This document shows, one piece after another, positions 36,038 through 44,514 of a stretch of 64,000 nucleotides of DNA. A model generated the notes under the pieces. It had not been told where the DNA came from. It made no database searches and saw only the letters and a list, made by a program, of their open reading frames with translations. The DNA lies in assembly GCA_022844125.1 (NCBI GenBank), contig JALHMI010000010.1:124001-188000 (forward strand), written 5' to 3'. The DNA comes from Pirellulales bacterium (lineage in GTDB: Bacteria; Planctomycetota; Planctomycetia; Pirellulales; PALSA-1355). A program made the position numbers and the translations under genes. Numbering within the stretch: position 1 is the first letter of the stretch; each line of letters starts with the position of its first letter.

Positions 36038-36319
36038 ATGGCAATCGACATCAATTCTGAAACGCTCATTCCGTTGAGCGAGGCCCCTGCTGAAATCCCG
36101 GGCCGCCCTTCTCTCTGCACGCTTTGGCGATGGCGCCTCAAAGGTGTGAAGGGCCGCAAGCTGGAATCGCTGGCGCTGGGCGGGAAAATTTTTACCTCCC
36201 GCGAGGCAATCAAACGGTTCGTCCAGCACCAGGGCGGCACCGAGGCCTCGAAGATCAGCACACCGGCCAAGCGCGAGCGATCCATCGCTCAGGCCGAACG
36301 GGAACTAGCTGACATCTGA
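36038..36319 (+). CDS. DUF1580-family small DNA-binding-like protein
   Basis: 93 residues from ATG 36038, with GAGGAATAAC just upstream; an in-frame ATG at 36005 is not supported by a ribosome site. It follows the planctomycete DUF1580 pattern: MAIDINSETLIPLSEAPAEI, then GRPSLCTLWRWRLKGVKG and FTSREAIKRFVQ. This resembles a MerR/excisionase-type helix-turn-helix reading of a sequence-specific site. A role as excisionase or regulator of the element is likely but not shown. Confidence 0.75.
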   Translation: MAIDINSETLIPLSEAPAEIPGRPSLCTLWRWRLKGVKGRKLESLALGGKIFTSREAIKRFVQHQGGTEASKISTPAKRERSIAQAERELADI

Positions 36320-36391
36320 TCACCACACGCCCGCACCGATCGGGCAGGTGCGCGCCGTGATTCTCATCGCCCGAAGTATGGAGATGAAGTT

Positions 36392-36781
36392 ATGGAAACG
36401 AGCAAGATTCGCCCAATCCTCGAACTGACCGACGGCTGGAACATCCTGCCGAAAGCCGACGCCGAAAAGCTCGGCGTTCCGAAAAAGCTGATCAAGCGAC
36501 TGTACAAGCGCCATCAATCACGGCCTACGATCGGCGGAACGATCATCTTCGATGGTCGCGAGGTTGATCACTTCAACGGAGTGCACGGCCTCGATCTTCT
36601 CGAAGCAATCGCGGACATGATCGGCGCTGATCGGAGGGGCGTGATTGCCTACGGCCGTGGCGCTCGCGCCGAGCAACTGAAGGCGGCAATTCTAGTTCGC
36701 CTCGACGAGATGGAACTCGAAGCCGAACTATCGGCCGGCGTCACCCGGGCGCATGCGTATTCGGAAGGGGGTGCGGCATGA
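36392..36781 (+). CDS. Small element protein of unknown function
   Basis: 129 residues, with a GGAGATG site seven bases before ATG. It contains a possible helix-turn-helix-like segment (GWNILPKADAEKLGVPKKLI, followed by KRLYKRHQSRPTIGG) in the first 50 residues, suggesting DNA recognition, and a helical acidic C-terminus. The stop overlaps the next start (ATGA at 36778). Confidence 0.55.
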   Translation: METSKIRPILELTDGWNILPKADAEKLGVPKKLIKRLYKRHQSRPTIGGTIIFDGREVDHFNGVHGLDLLEAIADMIGADRRGVIAYGRGARAEQLKAAILVRLDEMELEAELSAGVTRAHAYSEGGAA

Positions 36782-37011
36782 ACTACCCCGTCAACACGCC
36801 GCCGATCAAGGCCGAGGCCGCGTCCAAACTGAACTTCTTTTTGCTGACCGTCAACGATGAGCCCCTCAGCCTGTTTGAGACCTTGGAGGATGCACTCAAA
36901 GGCGCCGATGAAGCGCAAACAGAAGGCGCGATCAACATCTACGAGGAGCATTGCGAGATCTTCGAGTTCAAGGCCGGCATATGCGTTAGCTGTACCGGCG
37001 ATCTTTTCTAA
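36778..37011 (+). CDS. Small acidic element protein
   Basis: 77 residues, translationally coupled to the previous gene by ATGA. Acidic, with alternating strand-like and helical segments (LNFFLLTVNDEPLSLFETLE, IYEEHCEIFEFKAGI) and three Cys near the end. No family recognised; coupling and codon use support it as real. Confidence 0.5.
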   Translation: MNYPVNTPPIKAEAASKLNFFLLTVNDEPLSLFETLEDALKGADEAQTEGAINIYEEHCEIFEFKAGICVSCTGDLF

Positions 37012-37035
37012 CCACCAAGCGAAGGAGTTTTTCAG

Positions 37036-37503
37036 ATGACTACGAAAGAAGAAGTTTCGATGCCAAAGGTGCCGGACTGGGTGAACGATCACAACACCGA
37101 TTGTGTGTTGGTAGATGGCGAATGGAATCGCAACCCCTGGTGCGATCAAGAGGCTCGTTCGATCGGCCGGGAGGCTGCCGCCGATTACCCGTTCCGACTG
37201 ATTCCGGTGCGTAGCTTCGGCGCCGATCCGATTATCGTCGGGCTCAACCTAGGAAGCCTGCTGTTCTGGTGGGCCGAGCAACAGGCGAGGCAGCGTGCAT
37301 GGTGGGCCGACGAATTCCACCTCGTCTCACCGCACGGCGTGGCTCGAGTCGGGTTTTCTCACAGCGACAACGGATCGCTGGCCAGCCTCTGGATTAGTAC
37401 CGAAAGCGTTGACGAGCGTTCGGCGTTTAATCGTGCCATGCATCAAGTGGCGGACATGACGCTGGAATGCTTTGGCCCCAAGCGCGTCACGTTTGAATTC
37501 TGA
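37036..37503 (+). CDS. Small element protein, Trp-rich, unknown function
   Basis: 155 residues; AAGGAG lies 11 bases before the ATG. Trp-rich segments (WNRNPWCDQEA, LLFWWAEQQARQRAWWADEF) and a final FGPKRVTFEF. No family recognised. It is followed by a stable hairpin that may end this transcript. Confidence 0.55.
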   Translation: MTTKEEVSMPKVPDWVNDHNTDCVLVDGEWNRNPWCDQEARSIGREAAADYPFRLIPVRSFGADPIIVGLNLGSLLFWWAEQQARQRAWWADEFHLVSPHGVARVGFSHSDNGSLASLWISTESVDERSAFNRAMHQVADMTLECFGPKRVTFEF

Positions 37504-37519
37504 TCACCCATCAAAGGCG

Positions 37520-37544
37520 GCGGCCTCCGTTGCAGGGAGGCCGC
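37520..37544 (+). terminator. Hairpin terminator candidate
   Basis: Perfect nine-base stem GCGGCCTCC / GGAGGCCGC with a seven-base loop, 17 bases after the stop of the preceding gene, followed by a pyrimidine-rich run (CCCCTCTTTCTC) and not a clean T tract. Confidence 0.5.
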
Positions 37545-37572
37545 TGCCCCTCTTTCTCAAGGAAACAAGAGC

Positions 37573-37899
37573 ATGAAATATCCTACCGCAAAATCGCCGC
37601 CCCGCCACCTCCTTTGCGAAATCGTTCTCGATCTCTTGGCCCTCGATCGCGCCGGCCGTCTCGGTGAAGCTTACGAGCGATGCAGGCTAGCACTTCGAGA
37701 GTACCAAGAGCATGCCCGAGGTCGAACCATCGGCGCCGGCGTGACCGTCGATTTACTAGCCCTCGACGTAGCCCGGCTGGTCGGTTGCGAGATCGGCATT
37801 GTTCGATCAGCAGCTCGCGAGGCCTTGATCGACTCCCCGGCCGGCGCCGTGGCCCGCGAACTTCGCCAGATGAGGCAGGAGCGGAGGGGCAATCGATGA
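37573..37899 (+). CDS. Small helical element protein coupled to the DUF3987 gene
   Basis: 108 residues, with AAGGAAA upstream. Two similar helical halves (LDLLALDRAGRLGEAYERC and VDLLALDVARLVGCEIGI) suggest an internal duplication. The stop overlaps the start of the DUF3987 gene (ATGA at 37896), implying that the two act together. Confidence 0.55.
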   Translation: MKYPTAKSPPRHLLCEIVLDLLALDRAGRLGEAYERCRLALREYQEHARGRTIGAGVTVDLLALDVARLVGCEIGIVRSAAREALIDSPAGAVARELRQMRQERRGNR

Positions 37900-39362
37900 C
37901 CAATCAGCCCCATGCGTGTGACACAACCCCAGCGAATCCCGCGAAAACGGAGGTTGTGTCACTGTCACACTATAGAGAGTTTCCAATTGAGGCCCTGCCG
38001 GACCCCTGCCGGGTGTTCATCTCGGAAGCATCAGCCGCGATCGGATGTAACGCGGCTTATGTCGGTGTCCCGCTACTGGCCACGCTGGCAGGGTCGATCG
38101 GTAACTCAGCAGTGATCGAATTGAAACGTGGCTGGTGCGAGCCGGCGGTTATCTGGTCCCTCACGATCGGTGAGAGCGGAACCACCAAAAGCCCCGCGCT
38201 TGATCGTGTGCTGTCACCACTCCACCGCACGCAGCTTGATCTAGTCCGCGATCACCAGCACACGATGGCAGACCATGAGCAGGCGCTCGCCTTGCACGCG
38301 GCCGACTTTGCATCCTGGAAGGCCAAAGGCCGCGCCAAGGGCGGGCCACCACCGGAGGAACCACCCGAGCCGACCTGCCCGCGCATCATCGTCAGCGACA
38401 CGACCGTCGAGGCGCTGGCCGTGATCCTGGCCGAGAATCCCCGAGGCCTACTGCTGGCCCGCGATGAACTGGCCGGCATGCTGCTGGGCATGAATCAATA
38501 TCGAGGCGGAAAGGGAGCCGACGCGCAGCACTTCCTGACAATGCACGGGGCGAGGCCCCTAGTGATCGACCGCAAGGGTGCGACCGGAGGCGGCAAAAAG
38601 CTGATCACGGTGCCGAGGGCCGCCCTCTCGATCACCGGAACCATTCAGCCCACGATCTTGCGCCAAGCCCTAGGGCGTGATCACTTCGAGAATGGATTGG
38701 CCGCGCGTTTCCTGTTCGCGGCGCCACCATCCAAGGCCAAACGCTGGACGGAGGCCGAACTCTCGGAGGGGACCGAACGCCAGTTGGCCGAACTTCACAA
38801 GCGTTTGTTATTCCAAGGGGGCGAGCCCGACGAGTGGGGCGAAATCCAACCGCAGGTTCTCTCCCTGACTCCCTCCGGGCGCGCCACTTGGGTTTCGTTC
38901 TACAACGAGCACGCCGAACGCTTGGCCGACCTCTCCGGGGACTTGGCCGCCACGTGGGCCAAGCTCGAAGGGTACGCCGCGCGGCTGGCCCTGGTGGTCC
39001 ACCTGGTCCGCCGTGAGTGGTTCGATCTCTCCCTCGAAGCCCAGGACGCCGTAGACGAGGCCAGCGTCAACGCAGGCGTCACGCTGTCCCGCTGGTTCGC
39101 CGGCGAGGCCCAAAGACTGTTTGGCCTGTTCCATGAAACCGACGACCAGCGTGAGCAGCGCGAGCTAGTCGAATGGATCAGACGCAAGGGCGGAGTGGTC
39201 GGTAATCGCGAGGCCCAGAGATCACGCAGATTCGCCAACAGTGAAGAATCGTACAAGGCGCTAGTGGCCCTGGTTGATGCAGGCCTTGGCCATTGGCAGG
39301 AAGTTCCCACTACCGAACGAGGCGGCAGGCCGAAAAGCGTATTCGTCCTACGTGACAGGTGA
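37896..39362 (+). CDS. DUF3987 (P-loop NTPase-like) replication protein of the element
   Basis: 488 residues from the coupled ATG. A P-loop-like segment GESGTTKSPALDRV (about 90-103) and a hydrophobic-acidic Walker B-like strand LLLARDELAG (about 184-193) match the DUF3987 family. A trailing region with HFENGLAARFLFA, TWAKLEGYAARLALV and a C-terminal winged-helix-like end (NSEESYKALVALVDAGL) follows. Such proteins are common in phages and integrative elements and are thought to act as helicase-like or primase-associated replication factors. Inverted GTGACACAACCCC repeats lie inside the first codons and directly after the stop. Confidence 0.8.
   Translation: MTNQPHACDTTPANPAKTEVVSLSHYREFPIEALPDPCRVFISEASAAIGCNAAYVGVPLLATLAGSIGNSAVIELKRGWCEPAVIWSLTIGESGTTKSPALDRVLSPLHRTQLDLVRDHQHTMADHEQALALHAADFASWKAKGRAKGGPPPEEPPEPTCPRIIVSDTTVEALAVILAENPRGLLLARDELAGMLLGMNQYRGGKGADAQHFLTMHGARPLVIDRKGATGGGKKLITVPRAALSITGTIQPTILRQALGRDHFENGLAARFLFAAPPSKAKRWTEAELSEGTERQLAELHKRLLFQGGEPDEWGEIQPQVLSLTPSGRATWVSFYNEHAERLADLSGDLAATWAKLEGYAARLALVVHLVRREWFDLSLEAQDAVDEASVNAGVTLSRWFAGEAQRLFGLFHETDDQREQRELVEWIRRKGGVVGNREAQRSRRFANSEESYKALVALVDAGLGHWQEVPTTERGGRPKSVFVLRDR
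37918..37962. repeat. Inverted repeat GTGACACAACC / GGTTGTGTCAC at the start of the DUF3987 gene
   Basis: Perfect 11-bp arms at 37918-37928 and 37952-37962, within codons 8-23. The left arm with its extension (GTGACACAACCCCA) is repeated exactly at 39359-39372. Confidence 0.7.
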
Positions 39363-39403
39363 CACAACCCCATAAACCGCGAGAGAAATGGGGGTTTTGT
39401 CAC
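39359..39403. repeat. Inverted repeat GTGACACAACCCCA / TGGGGGTTTTGTCAC after the DUF3987 gene
   Basis: The left arm (39359-39372) contains the stop codon and is identical to 37918-37931. The right arm (39389-39403) is complementary with one mismatch and one extra base. It may serve as terminator, operator or replication repeat. Confidence 0.65.
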
Positions 39404-39425
39404 AAACCATAGGAGATTTAATCCA

Positions 39426-39728
39426 ATGACCAAGAAAACCTACTCCCTGTTTGCCGTTCACGGAACCCAGCACTACGTCCGGTTGTGGGCGGTTATGAGC
39501 CCGGCCGCGGCGCTGATCGACGGCGTGCCCTTCGTCCAGTTTGGCAAAGACACCACGCCTTACTTGGCCCTAGAGCAAGCCATCGAGTGGGCCGAGCGTG
39601 AGGCAGAGCGTAACCCATCGTGGGCCACGTCCAGCAGCAACGCCAGCGGCATACCCGGCAAGGAACTGATCAAGGCGCTGCGCATCGCACGCGAGAAGCT
39701 CAACGCGGGCAGCTACACGGAGCAGTAA
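39426..39728 (+). CDS. Small element protein of unknown function
   Basis: 100 residues with a strong AGGAG eleven bases before ATG. A strand-rich front (KKTYSLFAVHGTQHYVRLWA) is followed by helical C-terminal segments. No family recognised. Confidence 0.55.
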   Translation: MTKKTYSLFAVHGTQHYVRLWAVMSPAAALIDGVPFVQFGKDTTPYLALEQAIEWAEREAERNPSWATSSSNASGIPGKELIKALRIAREKLNAGSYTEQ

Positions 39729-39731
39729 GCC

Positions 39732-39998
39732 ATGACCCGCTATCAAATCACCGTCCTGGCCGACTCGACAGCCTGCCTCACCGCGCTCCGTGCCGCTGCT
39801 GCTGATCAAGGCGTGACAGTCAAGTCAATCGAGCCCGAACGCCCGCGCTGTCCCAACTGTGGGCGTGCGTGCGTCGTGGTGCGATCACAGCCCGGTGAGA
39901 TTTTCATGAAACAGGAGTTCGGCTGCCGCGCGTGCAAGTACCTCTCGAGCGTCACGCGCCGCGTTCCGCTGAGTGAGTGCAACCGTCACAAGAAATAG
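39732..39998 (+). CDS. Small Cys-motif (zinc-ribbon-like) element protein
   Basis: 88 residues starting 3 bp after the previous stop, so probably co-translated. A Cys4-like arrangement, CPNCGRAC near residue 40 and GCRACKY near residue 65, suggests a zinc ribbon. An ACT-like N-terminal strand-helix pattern precedes it. Role unknown; such small zinc proteins often bind nucleic acid. Confidence 0.6.
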   Translation: MTRYQITVLADSTACLTALRAAAADQGVTVKSIEPERPRCPNCGRACVVVRSQPGEIFMKQEFGCRACKYLSSVTRRVPLSECNRHKK

Positions 39999-40344
39999 TC
40001 GCTACTGCAGTAGCAGACATAGGGTGTATCGCTGTGGAAGTTAATCAGCATTTTGCGACAATGAACTACGTGCTCGGAGCACAATCACCAGCCAACGCGA
40101 CCGCAGTCGTCTGTTCTTCTCCGTTCCGGCGGCTGCGGTTCGCGACGGTGACAAGGGGGTCAGGGGGAGCGCCGATTTACACAGCATCGAGCCCACGAAC
40201 GCCGCTAAGTTTCGCTCACGGCATCAAGGGTATTGAGGGTGGGGGTAAGAGCAAGAGCGCCGATTTACCAGGACTAAGCGCCCCCGAACGCCCCCAAGTC
40301 GCCGAACCTCGCGTACATTTCTGACGATTCCGACGAACTGTTGC
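39999..40344. other. Gap between early and structural gene blocks, no supported gene
   Basis: About 345 bp with only non-conserved short frames. It separates the replication-type genes from the packaging/capsid genes and probably contains a promoter for the latter; no clear consensus seen. Confidence 0.45.
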
Positions 40345-40980
40345 ATGCTGAAAACTCTCGACACCACCGCCTTGCGTTCCATCTTCGAGCCCGAGCGGGT
40401 GACGAACGACCAGATGATTAGCGAAGGTCGCACGATCCGCTCGAAGGTAGACCGCCGCCGCTTCGTGACGGTGCGGAACGCCAGCCGAGCGGCACAGCAA
40501 ATCGGAAAGCTGCCGACCACCGGCGAAGTTGTGCACCTCCTCCTCCGTGCAAATTCGTTTTCCTGTTTCGATGTTTTGCCCGCGATGATTGAACTCGCCG
40601 GACGACCAGCGGACGACGTGGTTCTCGCCACGCTTGGCGTCAACGAGCGGGCCGCCGAAGAACTCGACCGACTGGGCACCAGCGGCACCATCAAGAACTG
40701 CCGAATGATTCTCAGCCACTACTTTCGGTCGGTTGACCCTCAGCCCTTCGCCGTTACCTCCCAGGTATTCCAGCGGCACCACTGGCAACTTGGCGTGTGC
40801 CGGTCTCACGCCAAACTCATCATGGCAAGGTTCGGACGCGACCACTACGTCGCCGCCGGTTCTGGAAATCTTCGAAGCTGCCGCAGCGTTGAAAACATGG
40901 ACATCAGCAACGACCGCCGCTTGTACAAGTTCTATGCAGACTTTGTTGACGAGATGCTCGCCGGAGGGGATGCCCGATGA
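40345..40980 (+). CDS. Phospholipase D-like (HKD) protein
   Basis: 211 residues. The segment CRSHAKLIMARFGRDHYVAA followed by GSGNLRSC (about 152-180) fits a PLD-superfamily HxK(x)nG(S/G)xN motif. Only one HKD copy is present, so activity would need a dimer. Phage-linked PLD-like nucleases sit beside terminase genes, as here. The stop overlaps the terminase start (ATGA at 40977). Whether it is a nuclease, DNA-end processing factor or defence/anti-defence protein cannot be decided from sequence. Confidence 0.65.
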   Translation: MLKTLDTTALRSIFEPERVTNDQMISEGRTIRSKVDRRRFVTVRNASRAAQQIGKLPTTGEVVHLLLRANSFSCFDVLPAMIELAGRPADDVVLATLGVNERAAEELDRLGTSGTIKNCRMILSHYFRSVDPQPFAVTSQVFQRHHWQLGVCRSHAKLIMARFGRDHYVAAGSGNLRSCRSVENMDISNDRRLYKFYADFVDEMLAGGDAR

Positions 40981-41441
40981 AGGGACGCAAGCCGACTCCG
41001 CCCCAGGTTCACAAACTACGGGGCACGTTCAAGAAGTGCCGACACTCAGACACGCTCGACTTACCCACCTCGACGCCGGAACCGCCGGAGCACCTCGACG
41101 ACATCGCCCTCGACGAGTGGAACCGCCTCGTCGGTGAACTAGCCCAGGTCGGAACGCTTCACAAGCTCGACCGAACCTTGCTCGCCACCTACTGCGTGCT
41201 GTGGTCCCACCTCACGCAAGCCGAACGTGGAATTAGAGAGCACGGACTCGTCATCAAGGGAGCGACAGGAGCCGCACAGGCGAGCCCCTACTATTCGGTC
41301 GCGATGCGTGCTGCTTCACAGCTCACACGGATTGCCGCCGAGCTAGGACTCAGCCCGTCGAGCCGTGCCCGCCTGAAGGTGCAGCCGCCCGCAGACCAGG
41401 ACGACGAGTTTGAGCGAATGCTCAACGGGATGACCGCATGA
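40977..41441 (+). CDS. Phage terminase small subunit, P27 family
   Basis: 154 residues. It begins MKGRKPTPPQVHKLRGTFKK, the basic GRKP..K...G opening of P27-type small terminases, followed by PEHLDDIALDEWNRLVGELA, LDRTLLATYCVLWSHLTQAE and SPYYSVAMRAASQLTRIAAE with LGLSPSSRARL near the end. It should recognise the packaging site of element DNA. No large terminase follows, so packaging would depend on a helper phage or is defunct. Coupled by ATGA overlaps on both sides. Confidence 0.88.
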   Translation: MKGRKPTPPQVHKLRGTFKKCRHSDTLDLPTSTPEPPEHLDDIALDEWNRLVGELAQVGTLHKLDRTLLATYCVLWSHLTQAERGIREHGLVIKGATGAAQASPYYSVAMRAASQLTRIAAELGLSPSSRARLKVQPPADQDDEFERMLNGMTA

Positions 41442-41683
41442 ACATCGACACCATCGAAGCTACCGCAGGAGCCCTACGCCTCGCGAAGCTGATGCACTTC
41501 ATCCTCGAACGCAAGAGCGACGAAATGCTGCCCGATTGGAATGGCTTCATCGCATTCATGCACGACCAGTTTATCGCCACCGCCGAACAACACGGACTGA
41601 CAGACGACGAAATCGACCGCGAATTAGACGACGTGGACCGATGGGTCGCAGACCGCCGCAGAGAATTGATTGAACGCAACTAA
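41438..41683 (+). CDS. Small acidic element protein between terminase and capsid
   Basis: 81 residues, start overlapping the terminase stop (ATGA). Helical and acidic (DDEIDRELDDVDRWVADRRR). No family recognised; position fits a packaging or morphogenesis accessory. Confidence 0.55.
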   Translation: MNIDTIEATAGALRLAKLMHFILERKSDEMLPDWNGFIAFMHDQFIATAEQHGLTDDEIDRELDDVDRWVADRRRELIERN

Positions 41684-41716
41684 CAACATCGTGAGCACGG
41701 GGAGAAAGATGCCACG

Positions 41717-42781
41717 ATGTCCAAACACACATCGCCCAGGAACTTTATTCCGCACCGAGGGCAAGCTGTTGACGCCTTAGCCGCCAGAGCTTGGCTCAAC
41801 CATCAATGCACCAGCTCGCCGGGTGGTGAAGAAGCTGCCGCCAGCCTCCGCCACTACCGGGTGAACCCCGAGAATCGAAACCTCGCGCTTGAACTTCCGC
41901 GAGCCCATGCTCGACGAGAATTTTTCAACGCGCTGAACGGTGCCAGCCTTGCAACTGGCGGTGTGCTGTTGCCCGAGGGCTTCATCGGCGGCTGGATTCG
42001 TGCTCAGAGTGCCGTCGGCGCGATCCGCAACGCCGCGACAGTCTATCGCGTCGGGCATGGCGGAATCTGGAATCAGCCGTGGTGTGACGGCCGCGACATC
42101 GAAGGCGAAATCCTCGTCGAGAACAGGCCGAGCACACCCGACGACGATGTTGAATTCGCCCGAGGCACGTATCGCCTGCACAGATTCGCCTCACGCTCTA
42201 CCCGCGTGCCCAATTCGTTGCTTGAAGATTCGCCCGGCTTCGATGAGCAACTCGGCTACGAGCTTGGCGAGCAAGTAGCACGCCGCCGGAACCGGGCTTT
42301 CACGCACGGAACCGGCGTGAACGAGCCAGTCGGTATCGTCCCCCATGCCGTACAAGTGCCAGCAGCATCAACCGGCGACGTGACGCTAACCGACCTTAAG
42401 AATTTGCTTAAGGCAGTCGGTGACGCCCACGCAGATCCGAGCACAAGCGCGCTGATGGTTCACAAAGACTTGTTCGCTTCGCTGTGCTGTGCAGCCACGA
42501 GCGACGTTGCCGTCCGGTTTCCGTTCCGCGACGGGAAATTATTCGGCCTGTTTCCGGTGTTGTTAAATCCAGCGATGGACTCGACCGCCGAGAGCGGCAA
42601 GAAAACGGTGGTGTTCGGAAACTTCGCGCGATACGGCATCGCGGAAGCCGGAGCCGTCGAACTGCAAGCCGCGAAAGAGACGTACATCGAATACAACCAA
42701 ACCGTTTTCCGTGCCGTGCAGCCGTGTGATGGAAAAATCATGCAGCCCGCCGACAATCCGTTCGCCGTTCTCGTTCACTAA
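41717..42781 (+). CDS. HK97-type major capsid protein
   Basis: 354 residues. A short N-terminal region (about 60 residues, no long scaffold-like delta domain) is followed by HK97-fold signatures: ATGGVLLPEGFIGGWIRAQS, AIRNAATVYRV, HRFASRSTRVPNSLLEDSP, GFDEQLGYELGEQVARRRNR, AFTHGTGVNEPVGIV and a closing P-domain/A-domain end with VVFGNFARYGIAEAG. It would assemble the icosahedral head. In this element it precedes the protease gene, the reverse of the usual protease-then-capsid order. Confidence 0.85.
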   Translation: MSKHTSPRNFIPHRGQAVDALAARAWLNHQCTSSPGGEEAAASLRHYRVNPENRNLALELPRAHARREFFNALNGASLATGGVLLPEGFIGGWIRAQSAVGAIRNAATVYRVGHGGIWNQPWCDGRDIEGEILVENRPSTPDDDVEFARGTYRLHRFASRSTRVPNSLLEDSPGFDEQLGYELGEQVARRRNRAFTHGTGVNEPVGIVPHAVQVPAASTGDVTLTDLKNLLKAVGDAHADPSTSALMVHKDLFASLCCAATSDVAVRFPFRDGKLFGLFPVLLNPAMDSTAESGKKTVVFGNFARYGIAEAGAVELQAAKETYIEYNQTVFRAVQPCDGKIMQPADNPFAVLVH

Positions 42782-42794
42782 GGAGCCGATACCA

Positions 42795-43034
42795 ATGTCG
42801 AAACTGAAAGATTTGACCGCCGTCGTCCGCAACGCCACGCATAAACCCACCATCGTGAGGTTCGCTCAAAGCGTCGTGACCAATCGAGAATTCTTCGAGC
42901 CAGGTTCAGCGTACGAACTGCCCGCTGGGCAGGCGAAAGACTTCATCAATGCGAAGTTCTGCCGCGAAGTTGTCGATGCGGACGAACTGACATTTGCCCG
43001 CAACGAAATCGCACGCCGCCAAACAATCGACTAG
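42795..43034 (+). CDS. Small protein between capsid and protease genes
   Basis: 79 residues; AGGAG lies nine bases before the ATG. A strand-rich pattern (KPTIVRFAQSVVTNREFFEP, AYELPAGQAKDFINAKFC) may be a capsid accessory or decoration protein. No family recognised. Confidence 0.55.
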   Translation: MSKLKDLTAVVRNATHKPTIVRFAQSVVTNREFFEPGSAYELPAGQAKDFINAKFCREVVDADELTFARNEIARRQTID

Positions 43035-43044
43035 GAGCACCATC

Positions 43045-43818
43045 ATGGTTGCAAACGCACGAAGCGGCGAGCTAGCGATTCGCCGTGATATCGAATATGG
43101 CGATGGCGAGAAATTCGCCGCCAAGCTCGACGAACTGGGCGACGTGGACGAGATTCACCTCGCGATCAATTGCCACGGCGGAAGTGTTTTCGAGGCGCTG
43201 AGCATCGCGCACCAGTTGAACACGCACCCGGCCTACGTCGTGATCACGATCGAAGGCATCGCCGCGAGTGCCGCGAGCTATCTGGCCACGGCCGGCGATG
43301 AAATCGAGATCGCCGAGGGCGGGCTGTTCATGATCCACCGCGCGTCTACTGGCTCGATTGGCAACGCTGAGGATATGCGAAAAACCGCCGACCTGCTGGA
43401 GAAGATCGACCAGGAGATCAGCGGCATGTACGCCCGACGCACTGGCACCAGCCCACGCGATTGGCTCGAAGCCATGCGCCTCGAAAGTTGGTTCAACTCC
43501 GAGGAGCTGGCGAGTATCGGACTGGCCAGCGTGATTCCCTCGAAGCGAGCGCCGCAGGCCACAACCGCCCGAGCGATGCGACGGCCAGCGGCACGCACGG
43601 CCGCAACATCGGCCATCGTGAATAGGCTGCTGGCCACCAGCACGCCACGGCGACAAGCTGCGCCCCGATCTGTCACGGAGCAACTATCAGCCCTGGCCCG
43701 CCGTGCTGCGGAAGTCTCCGCGAGAGAGCGAACCGACGCGCGACTGTTGAACCGCGAGAACATCGTGCGGAACGCAGACGACCGAGAACAGGCCTTACGC
43801 TACCTCAAATGGAGTTGA
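43045..43818 (+). CDS. ClpP-like head maturation protease
   Basis: 257 residues from ATG 43045 with AGGAG upstream. ClpP-fold motifs of phage prohead proteases are visible: DEIHLAINCHGGSVFEALSI, the nucleophile Ser in IEGIAASAASYLATAGD, and the catalytic His in LFMIHRAST. The C-terminal ~75 residues are Arg/Ala-rich and could act as scaffold. It would process the capsid shell during maturation. It lies after the capsid gene with one small gene between. Confidence 0.85.
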   Translation: MVANARSGELAIRRDIEYGDGEKFAAKLDELGDVDEIHLAINCHGGSVFEALSIAHQLNTHPAYVVITIEGIAASAASYLATAGDEIEIAEGGLFMIHRASTGSIGNAEDMRKTADLLEKIDQEISGMYARRTGTSPRDWLEAMRLESWFNSEELASIGLASVIPSKRAPQATTARAMRRPAARTAATSAIVNRLLATSTPRRQAAPRSVTEQLSALARRAAEVSARERTDARLLNRENIVRNADDREQALRYLKWS

Positions 43819-43823
43819 ACCCC

Positions 43824-44189
43824 ATGCAAGTCGAACTGCGACGCATCCGCGCTGTGGGCCGCCCTGGCGACGACACGAGCGCCATCAAGGCCGCTCACCT
43901 GAAACACCTGCAAGGCATGGCGCAATCTGCGGCCGTGCTCAATCAAATTCACCAACTTGAAACCGAACTCAAGGGACCGAACATGACCGGAACTGTTATT
44001 CGCCTAGTGCTCGACAAGGGATTCTGTTTTCTCAAACGCGACGACGACGGCACGGATATTTTCCTGCACTGCAACGATCTCGGCGACGACGTGGCTTTCG
44101 ATGAGAGCCTATTTCAGCGACGGCTGACGTTCGACGTGACCGACGGCAAAGGCGGGAAGCAACGAGCCATCAACGCGAGGGCGACGTGA
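43824..44189 (+). CDS. Cold-shock-domain protein with N-terminal extension
   Basis: 121 residues from ATG 43824 (GGAGT just upstream). An internal ATG at 43984 with AAGGGA upstream would give a bare ~68-residue cold-shock domain. The domain starts MTGTVIRLVLDKGFCFLKRD, with GFCFL in place of GYGFI and DIFLHCNDL in place of DVFVHFSAI, both usual nucleic-acid-binding patches. The first ~50 residues are helical. The gene follows the protease by 5 bp. It may bind single-stranded DNA or RNA of the element. Confidence 0.65.
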   Translation: MQVELRRIRAVGRPGDDTSAIKAAHLKHLQGMAQSAAVLNQIHQLETELKGPNMTGTVIRLVLDKGFCFLKRDDDGTDIFLHCNDLGDDVAFDESLFQRRLTFDVTDGKGGKQRAINARAT

Positions 44190-44380
44190 TGAGCGAAGCC
44201 GACGGAACAATCTGCCGGCGGTATGTCGCACGCCAAGTATCACCGGCGGTAGAGGCTGGCCGACTGCGGCAAGACTTGTTGAACGTGGAAGCGGCGCTTG
44301 AGCAGGCCGAACGGCACGCCCGAAGCATCCGAGACACGCGCGACACGCTGCTGGCTCAACTCGTGAACCTGGACGACTGA
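44189..44380 (+). CDS. Small coiled-coil-like protein
   Basis: 63 residues from an ATG overlapping the preceding stop. Mostly helical with heptad-like leucines (LRQDLLNVEAALEQAERHAR). Last gene of the element before the attachment site. Unknown role. Confidence 0.5.
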   Translation: MSEADGTICRRYVARQVSPAVEAGRLRQDLLNVEAALEQAERHARSIRDTRDTLLAQLVNLDD

Positions 44381-44514
44381 GGGCGGTTCGCCAGCGGGCG
44401 ATCACCAGATCGCGATTCCAAGGGCCGACTCCGCCAATGGCCCAACACTCAGGCCGCGTATTGATCGTGCGGCAGACGCGAACCTATGCGATCGCGATCA
44501 CTTCGCGCTGATCC

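Noticed and set aside
39999-40344. A small gene between the zinc-ribbon and PLD-like genes
   Set aside because: The open frames are short, without ribosome sites or protein-like composition.
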